Shown piece by piece: positions 27,901 through 38,982 of a stretch of DNA of 64,000 nt. Within the stretch, counting starts at the first letter, position 1, and the number at the start of each line of letters is the position of its first letter. The stretch is from positions 22,699,689 through 22,763,688 of the forward strand of contig VZDJ01004378.1 in the NCBI GenBank assembly GCA_008694505.1, read 5' to 3'. The notes under the pieces were generated by a model, which was given only the letters and a program-made list of their open reading frames with translations, was not told the origin of the DNA and did no database searches. This DNA comes from Cyanoderma ruficeps (taxonomy: Eukaryota > Chordata > Aves > Passeriformes > Timaliidae). A program made the translations under genes and the position numbers.

Positions 27901-28778
27901 AATTTTTTTCACCAAAATTTCAGCCTCCACATAAAAACTTTAAATCCAAAGGATTTTCTCTAAAAAAACCCTTAAAGCCGCACTGATAGACAGGATCTAT
28001 ATATTTAGTTATTGAAAATCTGTCACGGATCATAACTGCAAAGATTATGGTACTTTGAAAACTATTAAAAACTGAAAGCAATTTATTTTGAATTGTTTAC
28101 ATCTAGCTGTCTTAATGAAACCCGGTTATGAAACAAAGACTAATATTGCAATTTTTCGCAACTATTAAGGGACCTACAAATTCAGTTCCCACAATCTTTT
28201 TTTTCTATGGATTTCACAAATTTGCAGTAATTAGAATAGCAAATATATGAAGATTTCTAGGTCAGCGCACTTTGTGAGATTTTTTTAAAAAGTACCTAAA
28301 CCATTGAGACATTTCATGTTTTCTTCCACTTTGGCTACCGAATGGTCTCTCCATATCCCTTAGGCAGCTTTTAACATTTAATTCTCCACTTTCTGTTTCA
28401 CACTACGATTCAGTTTTTTAAGAAATAGAAAACATGTAAAGCAATACTAACCCTTGCAAAAAAACCCACCAAAATTATCCTCCTAAAATCTTCAGAAAAC
28501 TCTCCCCACACTTCAGACCAAACACAGCAATTTATATAATTTTTGTACTCACAACTTCATATATACATATTATGAAAGTTGTACCGCAGGTTCAACTTTT
28601 ATTTTGAAAATTTTTGTAATAATCTTGGATCCCATTCAAATTAATGAAATTGGAATAATAGCTAATATTCTCAATGCAATAGTTGAAGTAATTTCTTCAT
28701 TAATTAATAGGCATATCTCAAAACAATATTCCTGGTTAATTTTGAATATATCTTTTAGGAATTATTGTGTCTGAGCAC

Positions 28779-28830
28779 AAAAAAAAAAAAAANTATATAT
28801 ATATATCTAGAGAGAGAGAGAGAGAGAGAG
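28779..28830. repeat. Compound A, TA and GA microsatellite
   Basis: An A run, one N at 28793, a TA run, then a GA dinucleotide run to 28830. The N marks an unresolved repeat length. Confidence 0.95.
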
Positions 28831-30658
28831 CATATACCAGAAGTCAAGTTACAGGTTATAGACCAAAAATACATGGATAAAGATGTTTTTGAAAAGGCTG
28901 TCCTACACAATTAAGAAACATAACAGTGTGTTATGTTTACTAGAAGCATATGTTTCTGTTTTCTTCCAGTACTTTAAAAAAAGGTTGGAAAAGTCAGATA
29001 ACAGCTCTTTATCTTCTTCTAATATATGGTTGAATAATGATTTGGTGTTTGGTTTCTTCTATGACTTTTCACTCAGAAAATTTTGCTACTTACAACAATA
29101 CATGAGTAAGAGATGTTTTGTGGCTGACTGCCACAAATTCTTTTATTTTATCATAATATTAGCATGGGCAAAATTAATGGTCCTTCATTTCATGCTCCAA
29201 GACAGTCTTGCAATGACAAGTATTTAAATTTAAAAAATGTTAGATTATACTTCTGTTGTAATTCTTTGAAGGGTATTAAAACTTTTTGGCAACTACCTGT
29301 AACTGGTTATTCCCACAATATCACAAACTTCAATTACATGGAAAAGTGGTCCCAAAGAATGCTTATTTCACTGATCAATCTTTAACTTCTGTGAATGTTT
29401 TAGTGTGCTTAATGTAACTTTGATTGCATTATAAAATATAAGGTATCCCATATCTTTTGATAACAAATAGCCATTGTTAATCGCAGAAATATATTCATCC
29501 AACTTTTCGTCTTTACTTGGTTACTTTGTGTTTTATGCAGAGATTTTCTTCTTATAACAGGCATAACAGCAGGATCTGTGTGACTGTCTTCAGCTCTTAG
29601 TGCTTACTGCCTGGGGTATTATTTTAAAGCTGTTTGTTTTAGTATGCTATGAATTATGCCAGTCAGGAACCTGCTGAATACTAGATTTTTGCACTTGTTT
29701 TATGGGCATTACCTCTGGTTTAGGATAGAAATTAGCTGATGGAAGTAACACCTTAAACCACCACAATTAAAGTTAGTTGCTAAGATGATTATAAGAAATA
29801 CAGATCTCATCAGGCTTATAAGATATAATGCTGGTTATTCTTTTTCACCCAGTATATCAGTCACACTGATGACACTTTTTTTTTCAGAATCCCAGATACT
29901 TTTAACATGTATAGAACTTGGTTTCTCCTTTTTTTCCCCAAATAATCTTTACAATTTTTTAAAATAAATCTCATTTATTATTGCTGAGATTAATTTAATG
30001 TAATTTTAAATGTCTCAAAGATGTAATCAGAGTGTTGAGCTATTTTCTAGGTTGTTTTAGACCGGGGGAAGTAATAGGCACTCTGAAAGTGCTGTATCTG
30101 AGTCATAGAAAGCTATCGAGATAGATATGACTTGCACAAATGATGATAAATGTGTTTGGGGGAAGCACTTGAAAACTCAGATATCCAAGGTTATCTGAAG
30201 TAGCATTAGTCCAGTATCTGGGTCAAAATATTTGAGTCCAGACTCCTCAACGATTATGGAAGATCAAGAAAATTCTGCAGTTTTTGCACACATCTGTCTC
30301 ACTGTTTTACAATAAATGTTAAAAAACCCACACAAACCCAAACAAACAAAAAGAAAGCCAAAACAGATTAAGCTAAATTTGCATAATGGTGTTCAAGGAC
30401 AGTAAAAAGGTCTGAATTCTCTCAAAGAGGGGGAGGGAACAGGAATTAGGAATGCCATTTTTTGAACAAGTGCTGCAAGCCACAGGAATGGGTGACCATC
30501 AAGTGAAAAGAGAGGACACAGCCCTGTGCAATTATTTTTTTACACCTTACAGATACCTGGGTCCCAAAGATATTCTTCAAAACTGCTGGATCCCACAGCA
30601 GCTTGTTAACAGAACATAACACTTTTTCAGATAGAACCTCAGATATGATTTCTGAATG

Positions 30659-30695
30659 GTGGTAGGTAGGNTAGGTAGGTAGGTAGGTAGGTAGG
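30659..30695. repeat. GGTA tetranucleotide microsatellite
   Basis: Tandem GGTA (TAGG) units with one N at 30671. On the minus strand it reads as a Tyr-Leu-Pro-Thr repeat inside a chance frame. Confidence 0.95.
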
Positions 30696-33550
30696 CAGAC
30701 ATATATATGCCTGCGCGTGTATCTAGGTGAATTTTTGCAAGGGATCACCATTTACCTTGCCTGTCTCTGAGTACAATAGCTGCTGGCCAGATTCAAAATT
30801 ATTATATTCAGGAGAATTCTGAGCCTCTATGAAAAAAAACCTTCCTCTACTTTTTAAAAGATACGTATTTTCCGATTCCTTTTATAATATATTTTGCCTA
30901 GTTATTGTTGGAAGAAAAGAACGAGCTGAGGCTCAAGTTAACAGAAAGAACAAGTTCTGTCTTGGCCTCATACAGTCACTATAACCCCAAAGCAAATGAG
31001 TAATTATTCTTAGAAATTTATGCATTCAGATATTGCTTCAAGATAGTTCAGTGTATTCTGCTATTATGAATATATATTGGAATCTAACTGGATAGGAAAT
31101 AGAAAACTAGTACATTTCCAAACTGTATTAGCAGCACTGTGTCTTGGTTTTCTTGGACAAATTTCTTTTACTGCTCAGACATGTTGCTTGACATCTCTCC
31201 ATAGAACTAAGGGACAACATAGATCATCCACTTTACATGTGCTCTACATGCATACACATGGTAATTTTCTTAAGAAAATTCTCCTAGTTTTGAGGTTTTT
31301 TTCCTTATTTAGAATACTTAGCAAATATTTGTTGACAAATATTTTCACAATGTTTTTAGAGGAAAAATCACATTGCAATGATTGTAGAAAAGACCAAAAA
31401 AAGTATAGAGACATTGTAGTCAGTTCTATTCATATGATTGCTATTATGAAGAAAATCTGAGAAGGTTTATACATTGATAAAAACAAAGAGGAAAAACCTC
31501 ACTCAAACATGCCATTACAAATTGTTATTTTGTGGTTTTACCCTGTGAATACAGGAAAGATAATGTAAATGCAGAGGGGAATTGAAACCTTTTCCAAAGA
31601 ACAAACCAATAAAAAAAGTATACAAGTCCACTAAGTTTGATTGGGTTTTACTTTTCCATTCAAAACATTTCCAAACCTACTTTTGTGTTTGCTTTTTTCA
31701 CCTAGTTTCAGGATACATACTTATGTTTTGCTAGGCCTAAAAATATCCCTAATGTGATGAACATTAGTGCACGTAAAGGAGATAATTTGTCACACCGAAG
31801 TTTGTGACAGAGCTGACTGATCAATTCTCTTGGGTTTTCATTTCTGTAAGTCTTGATGACGAAAGTTCTTTCTTTTAGCAGTAATATGGATATCCATCTC
31901 TGATGATGTGCAAGGCACAGGGTTTATATTCATCTGGGTTCTATCCTCTTTACTATCTTTCTCCATGATTCTGAGTCACTTTTCATTTTTTTGCCTCCTC
32001 TTGTAGTTGCATTCCCAGGCTACTTGGTCTGGTCACAAAGTAGGTTTAAAATACAAGATAACAATGATGCCTGATTTCTGGCATGATAGTCTGACACTGC
32101 CAAAATCAGTGAGGATTGTGTTATCTGTCACTGGAATCAAGAGCTGCAAGGCTGATCTCTCACTCTTAGCCTAATTTTCAGAGACTTATACAAGACCACA
32201 ATTAGCTTCAGGAGAGAATGAAAACTTTGTAAAACAGCTGAAAGTGAATATGACCATCTTCGATTTTGTTCAAATGCACCAGAAGATAATAAATTAAGCT
32301 GGTAAGATGGGTAAATGTCCACTTCTCATTGACCACTGAAAATGGTGTTCAGCTTTGCTCACCCTTTTGTGAGTTATCTAGCTGAACTTTCGAGGACAGT
32401 CGCTTTTCCAGCCCAGCATAGCAGGATGCAGGTATGGTGTCTCTCTGGGAATGAGCTTGCAGTTATGCCTTTCTCGAAATTATGAATGTAGGAAAAAAAG
32501 AAGCAAAAACATATTTTAAAATGTTTTTGCAAAGATAGTTGAGCTTTCAACAATCTGAAATTTCATTTATTTTCTGGTGTTTTCCTCCCTCCTTTTTCAT
32601 TTAAATTATGGAAAAAAGACTTTAGGCTTTTTTCAGTTCAAAGTGTCATCAGTTCAAAATTTTAGACTTTCACAGGGTACCTCATTTGACACTATTATAT
32701 TTTTATAATGAACTTTTTTCATTAGAGACCCCATTTTTCAAAGATTTATTTAGGTACCTGCAATTTAATTTGCGTTAGATTTTGTCTTGGCATAATTGCT
32801 TGTTTAGCTATTATTATTCATCTATGAATATCATCTATGTGTCTTTATATATGAAGACAGAACACTCATATATATAGAATTGAAAAGGAGTGTACATTTA
32901 TAAAATAACCATACAAAAAACCTTGAACTGTCATCGTTTTGCTAACGATTTTAGGTATTTCAGAGTAGATTTCTCCTCAAACCTAAGCATACTGCCTTGC
33001 ACTTTTTTATTTAACTGAACAAAGGGGAATTATAAGGTTGAAAAATATTAAGAGAGTGGCTTAACCCCTTTATGGAAAATGTGTTTTATTAATGTGATCA
33101 AAAAACATGAGAGGAAATCAGAGTAAAATTCACTTGATTTATATTTAGGTAACTATTTGAGACAGAATGGACCCTTATTTTCTACTTCATCAATCTTTAT
33201 TCATGTTTTTCAGCCCCATTTCCCCATTTTCTAGACCTGAGATGCCCAGGGACAATTGCATAGGACTAGATGTCTATGTATAGGGTGTGAATCATGTCCC
33301 AGATGGCTATAGCCTCACTATAAATTAAAACTTCTCTGATTAAGCACTCTGCTGAGCCTGACACCAAAAAAACGCTGCTTGTGTGGCTTTTATGAAACAT
33401 TGTACATTACTCCTTCACCATCTCTTACTGATGCCTGAGTTTCTCAGTGTCACTGACAAATAAATAAAACCTTACACATACTTATGCATCTTGGTGTTAA
33501 CCAACTGGTAGGGTGTGATACCCTGGTTTATGGTCATATTGCATGAGATT

Positions 33551-33632
33551 TTTCCAGGTGATTTCCAAAGCTGCTTAGCTTCCAAGATCAGACGACAACA
33601 GTTGCATCATGGCATCATGGTGGTTTGAATCA
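33551..33632 (-). pseudogene. 5S rRNA-like relic, minus strand
   Basis: On the minus strand this matches vertebrate 5S rRNA over its internal promoter region. The 25 bases at 33571-33595 agree with 5S at 24 positions; the one difference is a G-to-A change in a CpG on the strand shown. To its right, 33615-33626 resembles the 5S 5' region (the complement of ACCACCCTGA). To its left, 33551-33569 resembles the region around CCTGGGAATACC. About 24 bases of 5S between the core and the left part are missing, and the spacer on the right differs. It is therefore not a working 5S gene. It is either a decayed 5S retro-pseudogene or part of a 5S-derived SINE. The comparison was made from memory of the 5S sequence. 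Confidence 0.6.
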
Positions 33633-36600
33633 GATTGAACAGATTAAAAGATATAGTGAACAACTTGGCAAAACCAGTTTTTCTGTTAGTGGTTCTAACT
33701 TCTTATGGGTAAGATTTGTACAGCTTGAGGCTTCAGTGCAAACTTTTTCCAGAGTACCATCGAAACAAATTTACTAAGAAACAGAAAAGGCTCAGTAATT
33801 CTGTTACAGGAGTTGCTTCAGAACAAGAATGTTTATTTTCTCTCTCTCTCTCTCTCTTTTTTTTTTTTTTTTTTTTTTTTTNTTTACATTTAAGAGATTA
33901 TTTATTCCCAAATTCAAATTCTCCCTGGATTTTTCTTTGTTCATATGCCTGTGCATATACTTCTGTGCAAGAAAGACATACTCATTCCAAATAGTGAACT
34001 GGAAATCAAGAGATGGACTGCATGGAGAGTCTGCATTAATTACCCAATGTGTGAGCAGACAAGGAGACGACAGTGGGTTAGAGCCAACAATTTTAAAAAT
34101 ACCTTATGGACTTAATTACCAAAGTTCAAAAAGTCTTCAAAAGCCAATTAGAACTGTTATTTGTAATAGCTAAAGCAATTAATATGGAAATATAGCAAGA
34201 ATGAGCCCTTTAGTTTGAGAACCCTGAGGAATACTTTGTTACAGGTCTTTCAAATCACTTTCAGAAATTTGGACAGAAAATTGAATGGGGATTTCCTGCT
34301 GTTGTGTAAGATAAACAGAACATTTTTCTGCATGAGTAACACACTGTAGTTGCAACACTCTGTAGTGAAATCTCATATCTGAGTGAAACAAAAAGTTACA
34401 GAAAAGGTATAACTGAAGGCCACTAACATTAGTCATGAACTAATGGCACATTTGAGAATCATTTACACTGGGAGATTATTATTGTCTTCTAATAACCTTA
34501 TTAAGGCTCTATCAGACAGACAAGGGCTCTGGAAGTAGGAAGAATAGAACATTTAATTCTATCTACTAAATTTAGTGGAGGTAATGATGGAAGGCTATAT
34601 TTTGCTTTATCTAAGCACTAATGCAAAGCATTTGTTACTTCTTCTACAGCATAATAATAATAAAAAAAATGGTGTGAGAAAAAAATCTTATTACTGTCTT
34701 CGTAGCCTTGATTGTGTTCCAGACCATGTCTGTTTGGTACATCAGCAGCAGAAATAAAACACTATTTACAGAGATGCATAAAAGTTAATTTCAGAAGTGG
34801 GCAGAGGTCTCTCCATACCTCCTTCCATCTGGGATGTTTTAAAATTAAATTTATATAATTTCTTTAAAGAACTTCGAGAACCACCTTCCAGCATTCTGAT
34901 GCAAAATGAAGGCATGGAACAGTATGCATTTTTAAGGTCTCTCCTTTGATCAATCCATTAGACTTGTCTCAATAAAATATATTAGATTTTTTCTTTTCTA
35001 TGAAAAGAAAGACAAATTGAAACTGTTGCTATGATCAGCTAGGATTTTCCAGTATCGTCCATAGGTTTTATCATCTGCTGTCTCTACATGAGACAATAGC
35101 ACATGCATGTATCTGACGGAACATTTATGAGAAAACATGGAAACAGGATTAAAGTCTATCCTTCCTGGTAAAATTCAGGATAAAATCCACAGTTAATTGG
35201 ATTCAATGCATACCCTGGATTTTTGTTAACAGAGTTTGTTTGGGCGAAGGTCTTTGTTTTATCTAGCTTAGCAAAATACTCTAGGATTTAAATCGTCCAC
35301 ATGATGATAATATTTTTCTGTACCTTTGCATTTTGGAAAATTCCATCTTTTGAGTTTTCAGTATATTACTGGTCTTGGAGATGTACTCTTTACTTTAGAC
35401 ACTTGGTCTATATTAAAAATTTTCTGTCTTCAAACGACCTTCAAAGTTAGTAAGTGACTAGCACCAAAACAGGGAAGATTGCCACTTTGCAGCACTGAAA
35501 AGCAAGTACAAAATATGCTTGTAAAATAAATACTAAATGATTTTTCATAAATATGGACCTATACATGTTTTCATGGTGTCAGATATGTTTGAGAACTCAA
35601 AAATAATATTTGAATCTTAGAACTCATTTCCCTGGAAACTCTGTTACAAATGCAGACAAGTCTTATATTTAATATTTTCTCATTTTTTTGCATACAGCCT
35701 AATATTCTCTTTACCTTTTCTTCCTAAATAGACCAAGAAAATATGATGGAAATATATCATGAGGCAGATGTTGAGCTGGCCAATATAGCTACTATATGGG
35801 GTTTATATCAGCTGAATATTTGGCCCATTCTTCTGCATTGTGCTGTGTTTCATTGATTGCTTCAGCAATGTTTCCTTGTATTCTACCAACCATCTTTGCG
35901 TAACCATCACAAAAATACAGATGGTAATATATAACTCCTTTAAAAACAACAACAACAAAACCAACTTGAAAATTTGTTGCTTCATGTGTACACCTAGGAT
36001 GAGAATCCTCATCCTCATGTTCTATTTTTTCTACCTATGCTAAATACAGAGATTAAAAGTTCCAATGTAAATCACATTGTATAGGGGATGTTGTTTTCAT
36101 GGGAGATGTGCATTTGAGTGGCTCAAACCTGAGGAATTAAACCCACAACAAGGGAAAATAATTAAGCACCAAATTGCGAGGTAAAAACAAGGAACACTGT
36201 ATTTCATTTAGAAATTTCCTGTGAAGAGAAAGAACTGACTCCCTGCTAAGTTCTTAAAAGAGTGAGCTAAGGATCTTACCAAAAAGGATTCAGTAGTTTT
36301 TATGCTATATGAAGAGAAGCTTTAAATTAGGTACTGAGATCTTTCATATCCCTCTCTCAGCATTTTTTATTGGTTTCCTTGAGATGTTTACTCAGTATAC
36401 TGGCACTAAAATATTCCATTAATTTTGAATTAAATCTCTTCAACTACTACATGGTTAGGTAAGTTGTCTTCCTAAGGGTTTTGAATTCTTCCACCTGTTC
36501 ATGTTAAATTGTCAGTCCATTTTCAATATAGATTCCATGTTTACTTTTCTAATATGGACGGAAGAGGGGAAAAAAACTCTCAGGATGTTTAAAGGTATAG

Positions 36601-38357
36601 TGGTTTCTGACAGTGAAAAATGTTCATTCCTCAGTTTTTCTATGCTATCTCTGTATTAACATGGCCATACACATCTGTTGCAAATATAAACCAGATGCTG
36701 AACTGATTCAGGTTAAAAACAAATCTCAGAAAAAGATTATTTTTTTAGTAGAATTATTCCATTTGAACTAAAACTCCATGAAATGGTATAGTGGTGTATA
36801 AATGATGGCAAAATACAGTCCAGAATAAGAATAAAAAGCCAAGGGGAAGGAAAGAGGCGGGAACATTTCACCTGGAATTGTAGCCAAAGTAAATTATCTG
36901 ACAGAAATGTGGCACTGTTTTGTTGGCGTTTTTTTTGGGTTTTTTTTTCTGAAATGGGTGGGTGTTAAAGAAAAGTGTCCATCTAAAAGAAATTCAATCT
37001 AGGATCCTTGTTCTTTGCTAGTGATGATTTAACACACATCTGCAGAAGATCTTGATGTAGTTAAATCTCTTAATTGTCCTGTGGTGTACCAAGTCCAATT
37101 CCTATTTGGATGAATTTGTACTTCTTTTATAAACATTTCAGTTGTATAGTGAAGCCCTTTTTGTCATCTCTGAGGATATACATGATTCAGCTGGTAGCAT
37201 ATGTAAACAAAAGATTGAGCAGTTGTGGACATTTTGAATTACTTTTCCAATGACTTTACAAACATGAAATCTTGCAATTCTGGCTAAATTCCATGAGATT
37301 CTCAGGCAGTTTACAAATCTTAAACATAATTATTTTTTTCAAAATTACATAACTCAGAAAGTCTCATTGTATTGTTCTAAACTGGTGCAGCAAATAATTT
37401 TCTGAATCATTGCACATGCATAATTAAACATGAAAAATAAGCAAACAAGGTTTTTGAAGCTCTGTATGTTCTGAGATTGTTTTGTCTAAAGGAGCATCAA
37501 TAACAAGCCATAAAATCCAAACAGGATGCATATCCTCTTCATAGAGATCTCAAATGGGCATTTTGAGAGGGAACAGTATGCAGTTAAAGGGAAAGGCTAC
37601 AGTGAAGTCCTATATTATACTGCATAAGAACATCTGCATCATCCCACCTTGTATGCTATCATTATAGGGTTTATTTGAGCTGTATTTGACTCAACTTTGA
37701 TTCCTGGCACTTCTGTTCTTGATTATGCTGTACAGTTTGTTGTCATAGTGCGGTAAAACCTTACAAGAAAAGTTGCACTTGGGGTTTGAAGAAAACTCAG
37801 TAGTGGGTATTGTAACATAGTTCTATGTTTATAAGCTGTAACTCAATCTAATGTTTCTGGATGAGAAAAGCTAGAATATGACAGACAAATTTTATTGAAG
37901 GAATGGAAACAGTTTAAACTGGTTGCTTTCCAGAACAATGTCACATTACAGATTTTCCCAACATATTTGTTTATCTTTGCCAAATTAACCCTGGCTCCTT
38001 TGAACCATCTCTAATACTCTGAAGGTCGTGCCATTCACTGATGAGATGATGGACGAGTTTATCCATAATGCCCCTGTGGAAGAATATAGCAAAAAGGTCA
38101 TTTTGGTAGCATGTAGACATTTTCAAATTTGAAGCCAATGTGAAAAATCTGCTTTTGGCACACCTCACAGTAAATGGCATTCTGAAGAAAGAAATTTCCA
38201 CCTGTATTTACTGCAAAAATTGAAGAGTGAAAACCTAGCCAAGCTGCCAAAATCTATATATAGTAGAGGAATAAGCCAATTTTTTGAAAATTCTGTGCAC
38301 CAATTTTACAGTGATTTTGTGCTGTAAAATTAAAATTCCATATTTCATGAATAGTCT
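33633..38357. other. AT-rich non-coding DNA
   Basis: No gene supported. It contains a TC/T microsatellite with one N at 33838-33885. Frames of up to 114 codons near 33.8-34.2 kb run through that microsatellite and are artefacts. Confidence 0.55.
33838..33885. repeat. TC dinucleotide and poly-T tract with N
   Basis: A TC run passes into about 25 T, with one N at 33882. The repeat length is unresolved. Confidence 0.95.
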
Positions 38358-38440
38358 TAGATTGACAAGTAAGACCAGGTAGCCCAAAGCCCCATACAGC
38401 CTGGCCTTGAACTTCTGCAGGGATGGGCATCCAGTCCTTC
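38358..38440 (-). mobile_element. CR1 fragment, left part, split by the ERV
   Basis: The plus strand reads AGACCAGGTAGCCCAAAGCC, then CAGCCTGGCCTTGAACTTC and AGGGATGGGCATCC. This is the antisense of CR1 shortly before its 3' end. The CR1 sequence stops exactly at the start of the retroviral LTR and resumes after it at 44578, so the ERV inserted into an existing CR1 copy. Confidence 0.85.
38436..38440. repeat. Target-site duplication, left copy
   Basis: CCTTC immediately before the TG of the 5' LTR. The same five bases follow the CA of the 3' LTR at 44578-44582. A 5-bp duplication is typical of ERV-L/spuma-like and lentiviral integrases, whereas gammaretrovirus-like elements make 4 bp and most class II elements 6 bp. 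Confidence 0.9.
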
Positions 38441-38566
38441 TGTCCTGGGTTGTAGTATAGAATATGCAAAAGTATTCTATCACCATCATCACATCAACAA
38501 CTGAATTGTTGAATCCAATTGTTGAAGCAGTGTTTCCCAGACCCCTCCCCCTGGACTCTCTTCTGT

Positions 38567-38696
38567 TAATGGCCCATCAGATGCCTTGCTGTATGACTCA
38601 TAGATAACTGCCTCCGAGGGCAATCTCTCACTAATGGGCCATCAAAGACTCTCCTGTATGACTCATCATCCCATTGTGAGATGCTGCGCCCAGGGG
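38567..38696 (+). promoter_or_regulatory. U3 tandem repeat with two AP-1 sites
   Basis: Two imperfect copies of a unit of about 65 bp start with TAATGG[C/G]CCATCA at 38567 and 38632. Each contains CTGTATGACTCAT, with the AP-1 consensus TGACTCA at 38594-38600 and 38659-38665. The layout resembles the direct-repeat enhancers of retroviral U3 regions. Both sites are also kept in the 3' LTR (44185-44191 and 44250-44256). Confidence 0.7.
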
Positions 38697-38722
38697 GGAG
38701 AAGCCAGGCATTCTCACCTGGA

Positions 38723-38728
38723 TATAAT
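38723..38728 (+). promoter_or_regulatory. TATA-like box of 5' LTR
   Basis: TATAAT within GGATATAATCTGG, about 60 bp past the second AP-1 site. It would place transcription start near 38750. The 3' LTR has the same element at 44314-44319. Confidence 0.6.
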
Positions 38729-38905
38729 CTGGGATTTGGGCAGCCCTTACCCACTGGATTTCCGTGGACCGGAAAATCCAGAGGACCGGAGTTACCAGAC
38801 CTTTCTACAGGATCACTGCTTCAGGAAGACCACCTCATCTGGACTGCTTCCATCACCCAGATCAGGTTGTATTCTGACTCTGTCAGTGGTCTTTTGTATT
38901 GTTTT

Positions 38906-38923
38906 TGGCGCCCAATGTGAGGC
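38906..38923 (+). other. Primer-binding site, tRNA-Lys type
   Basis: TGGCGCCCAATGTGAGGC fits the 18-base primer-binding sites complementary to the 3' end of the lysine tRNA (Lys-1,2 type) used by foamy viruses and several betaretroviruses, with two apparent differences from that pattern. It starts the minus-strand DNA. Its position directly after the truncated 5' LTR confirms the element's layout. Confidence 0.8.
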
Positions 38924-38982
38924 ACGAGGCACTAAGAAAAGTCAGAATTACAATTTTGCATTGAAGGAGACGTCTGTTTGCT

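Larger units (their letters stand above)
27901..33550. other. AT-rich non-coding DNA with microsatellites
   Basis: No gene supported. The frames at 28883-29227 (114 codons) and 31077-31460 (127 codons) are the longest in the area. They are rich in F, Y, K, L and I, as random AT-rich DNA predicts, and match no family I know. Microsatellites at 28779-28830 and 30659-30695 each contain an undetermined base. Confidence 0.55.
38441..38905 (+). repeat. 5' LTR, missing the end of R and U5
   Basis: It begins TGTCCTGGGTTGTAG and aligns with the 3' LTR up to about 38900 with roughly 12 substitutions. It differs by a small indel near 38488-38505 and a 16-bp segment (about 38764-38779, next to a repeated GGACCGGA) that the 3' copy lacks. 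After 38900 the 3' LTR has 101 more bases, including its ATTAAA poly-A signal and the CA end. Here only about five bases remain before the primer-binding site. Reverse transcription makes both LTRs identical, so the loss must be later. U3 carries a 65-bp imperfect tandem repeat and a TATA-like box (see separate entries). Confidence 0.93.

Noticed and set aside
28883..29227. 114-codon frame, plus strand
   Set aside because: Phe/Tyr/Lys/Leu-rich random-looking protein with no domain, next to a microsatellite.
31077..31460. 127-codon frame, plus strand
   Set aside because: AT-rich composition, no motif, no neighbouring evidence; the length is within what chance gives in 64 kb of six-frame AT-rich DNA.
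33620..33631. tRNA B-box-like text (GGTTTGAATCA)
   Set aside because: No A box or cloverleaf around it, and it overlaps the 5S-like relic's 5' region.
33716..34173. Overlapping frames through the TC/T tract
   Set aside because: Kept open by the TC/T microsatellite; they contain an N and have no motif.
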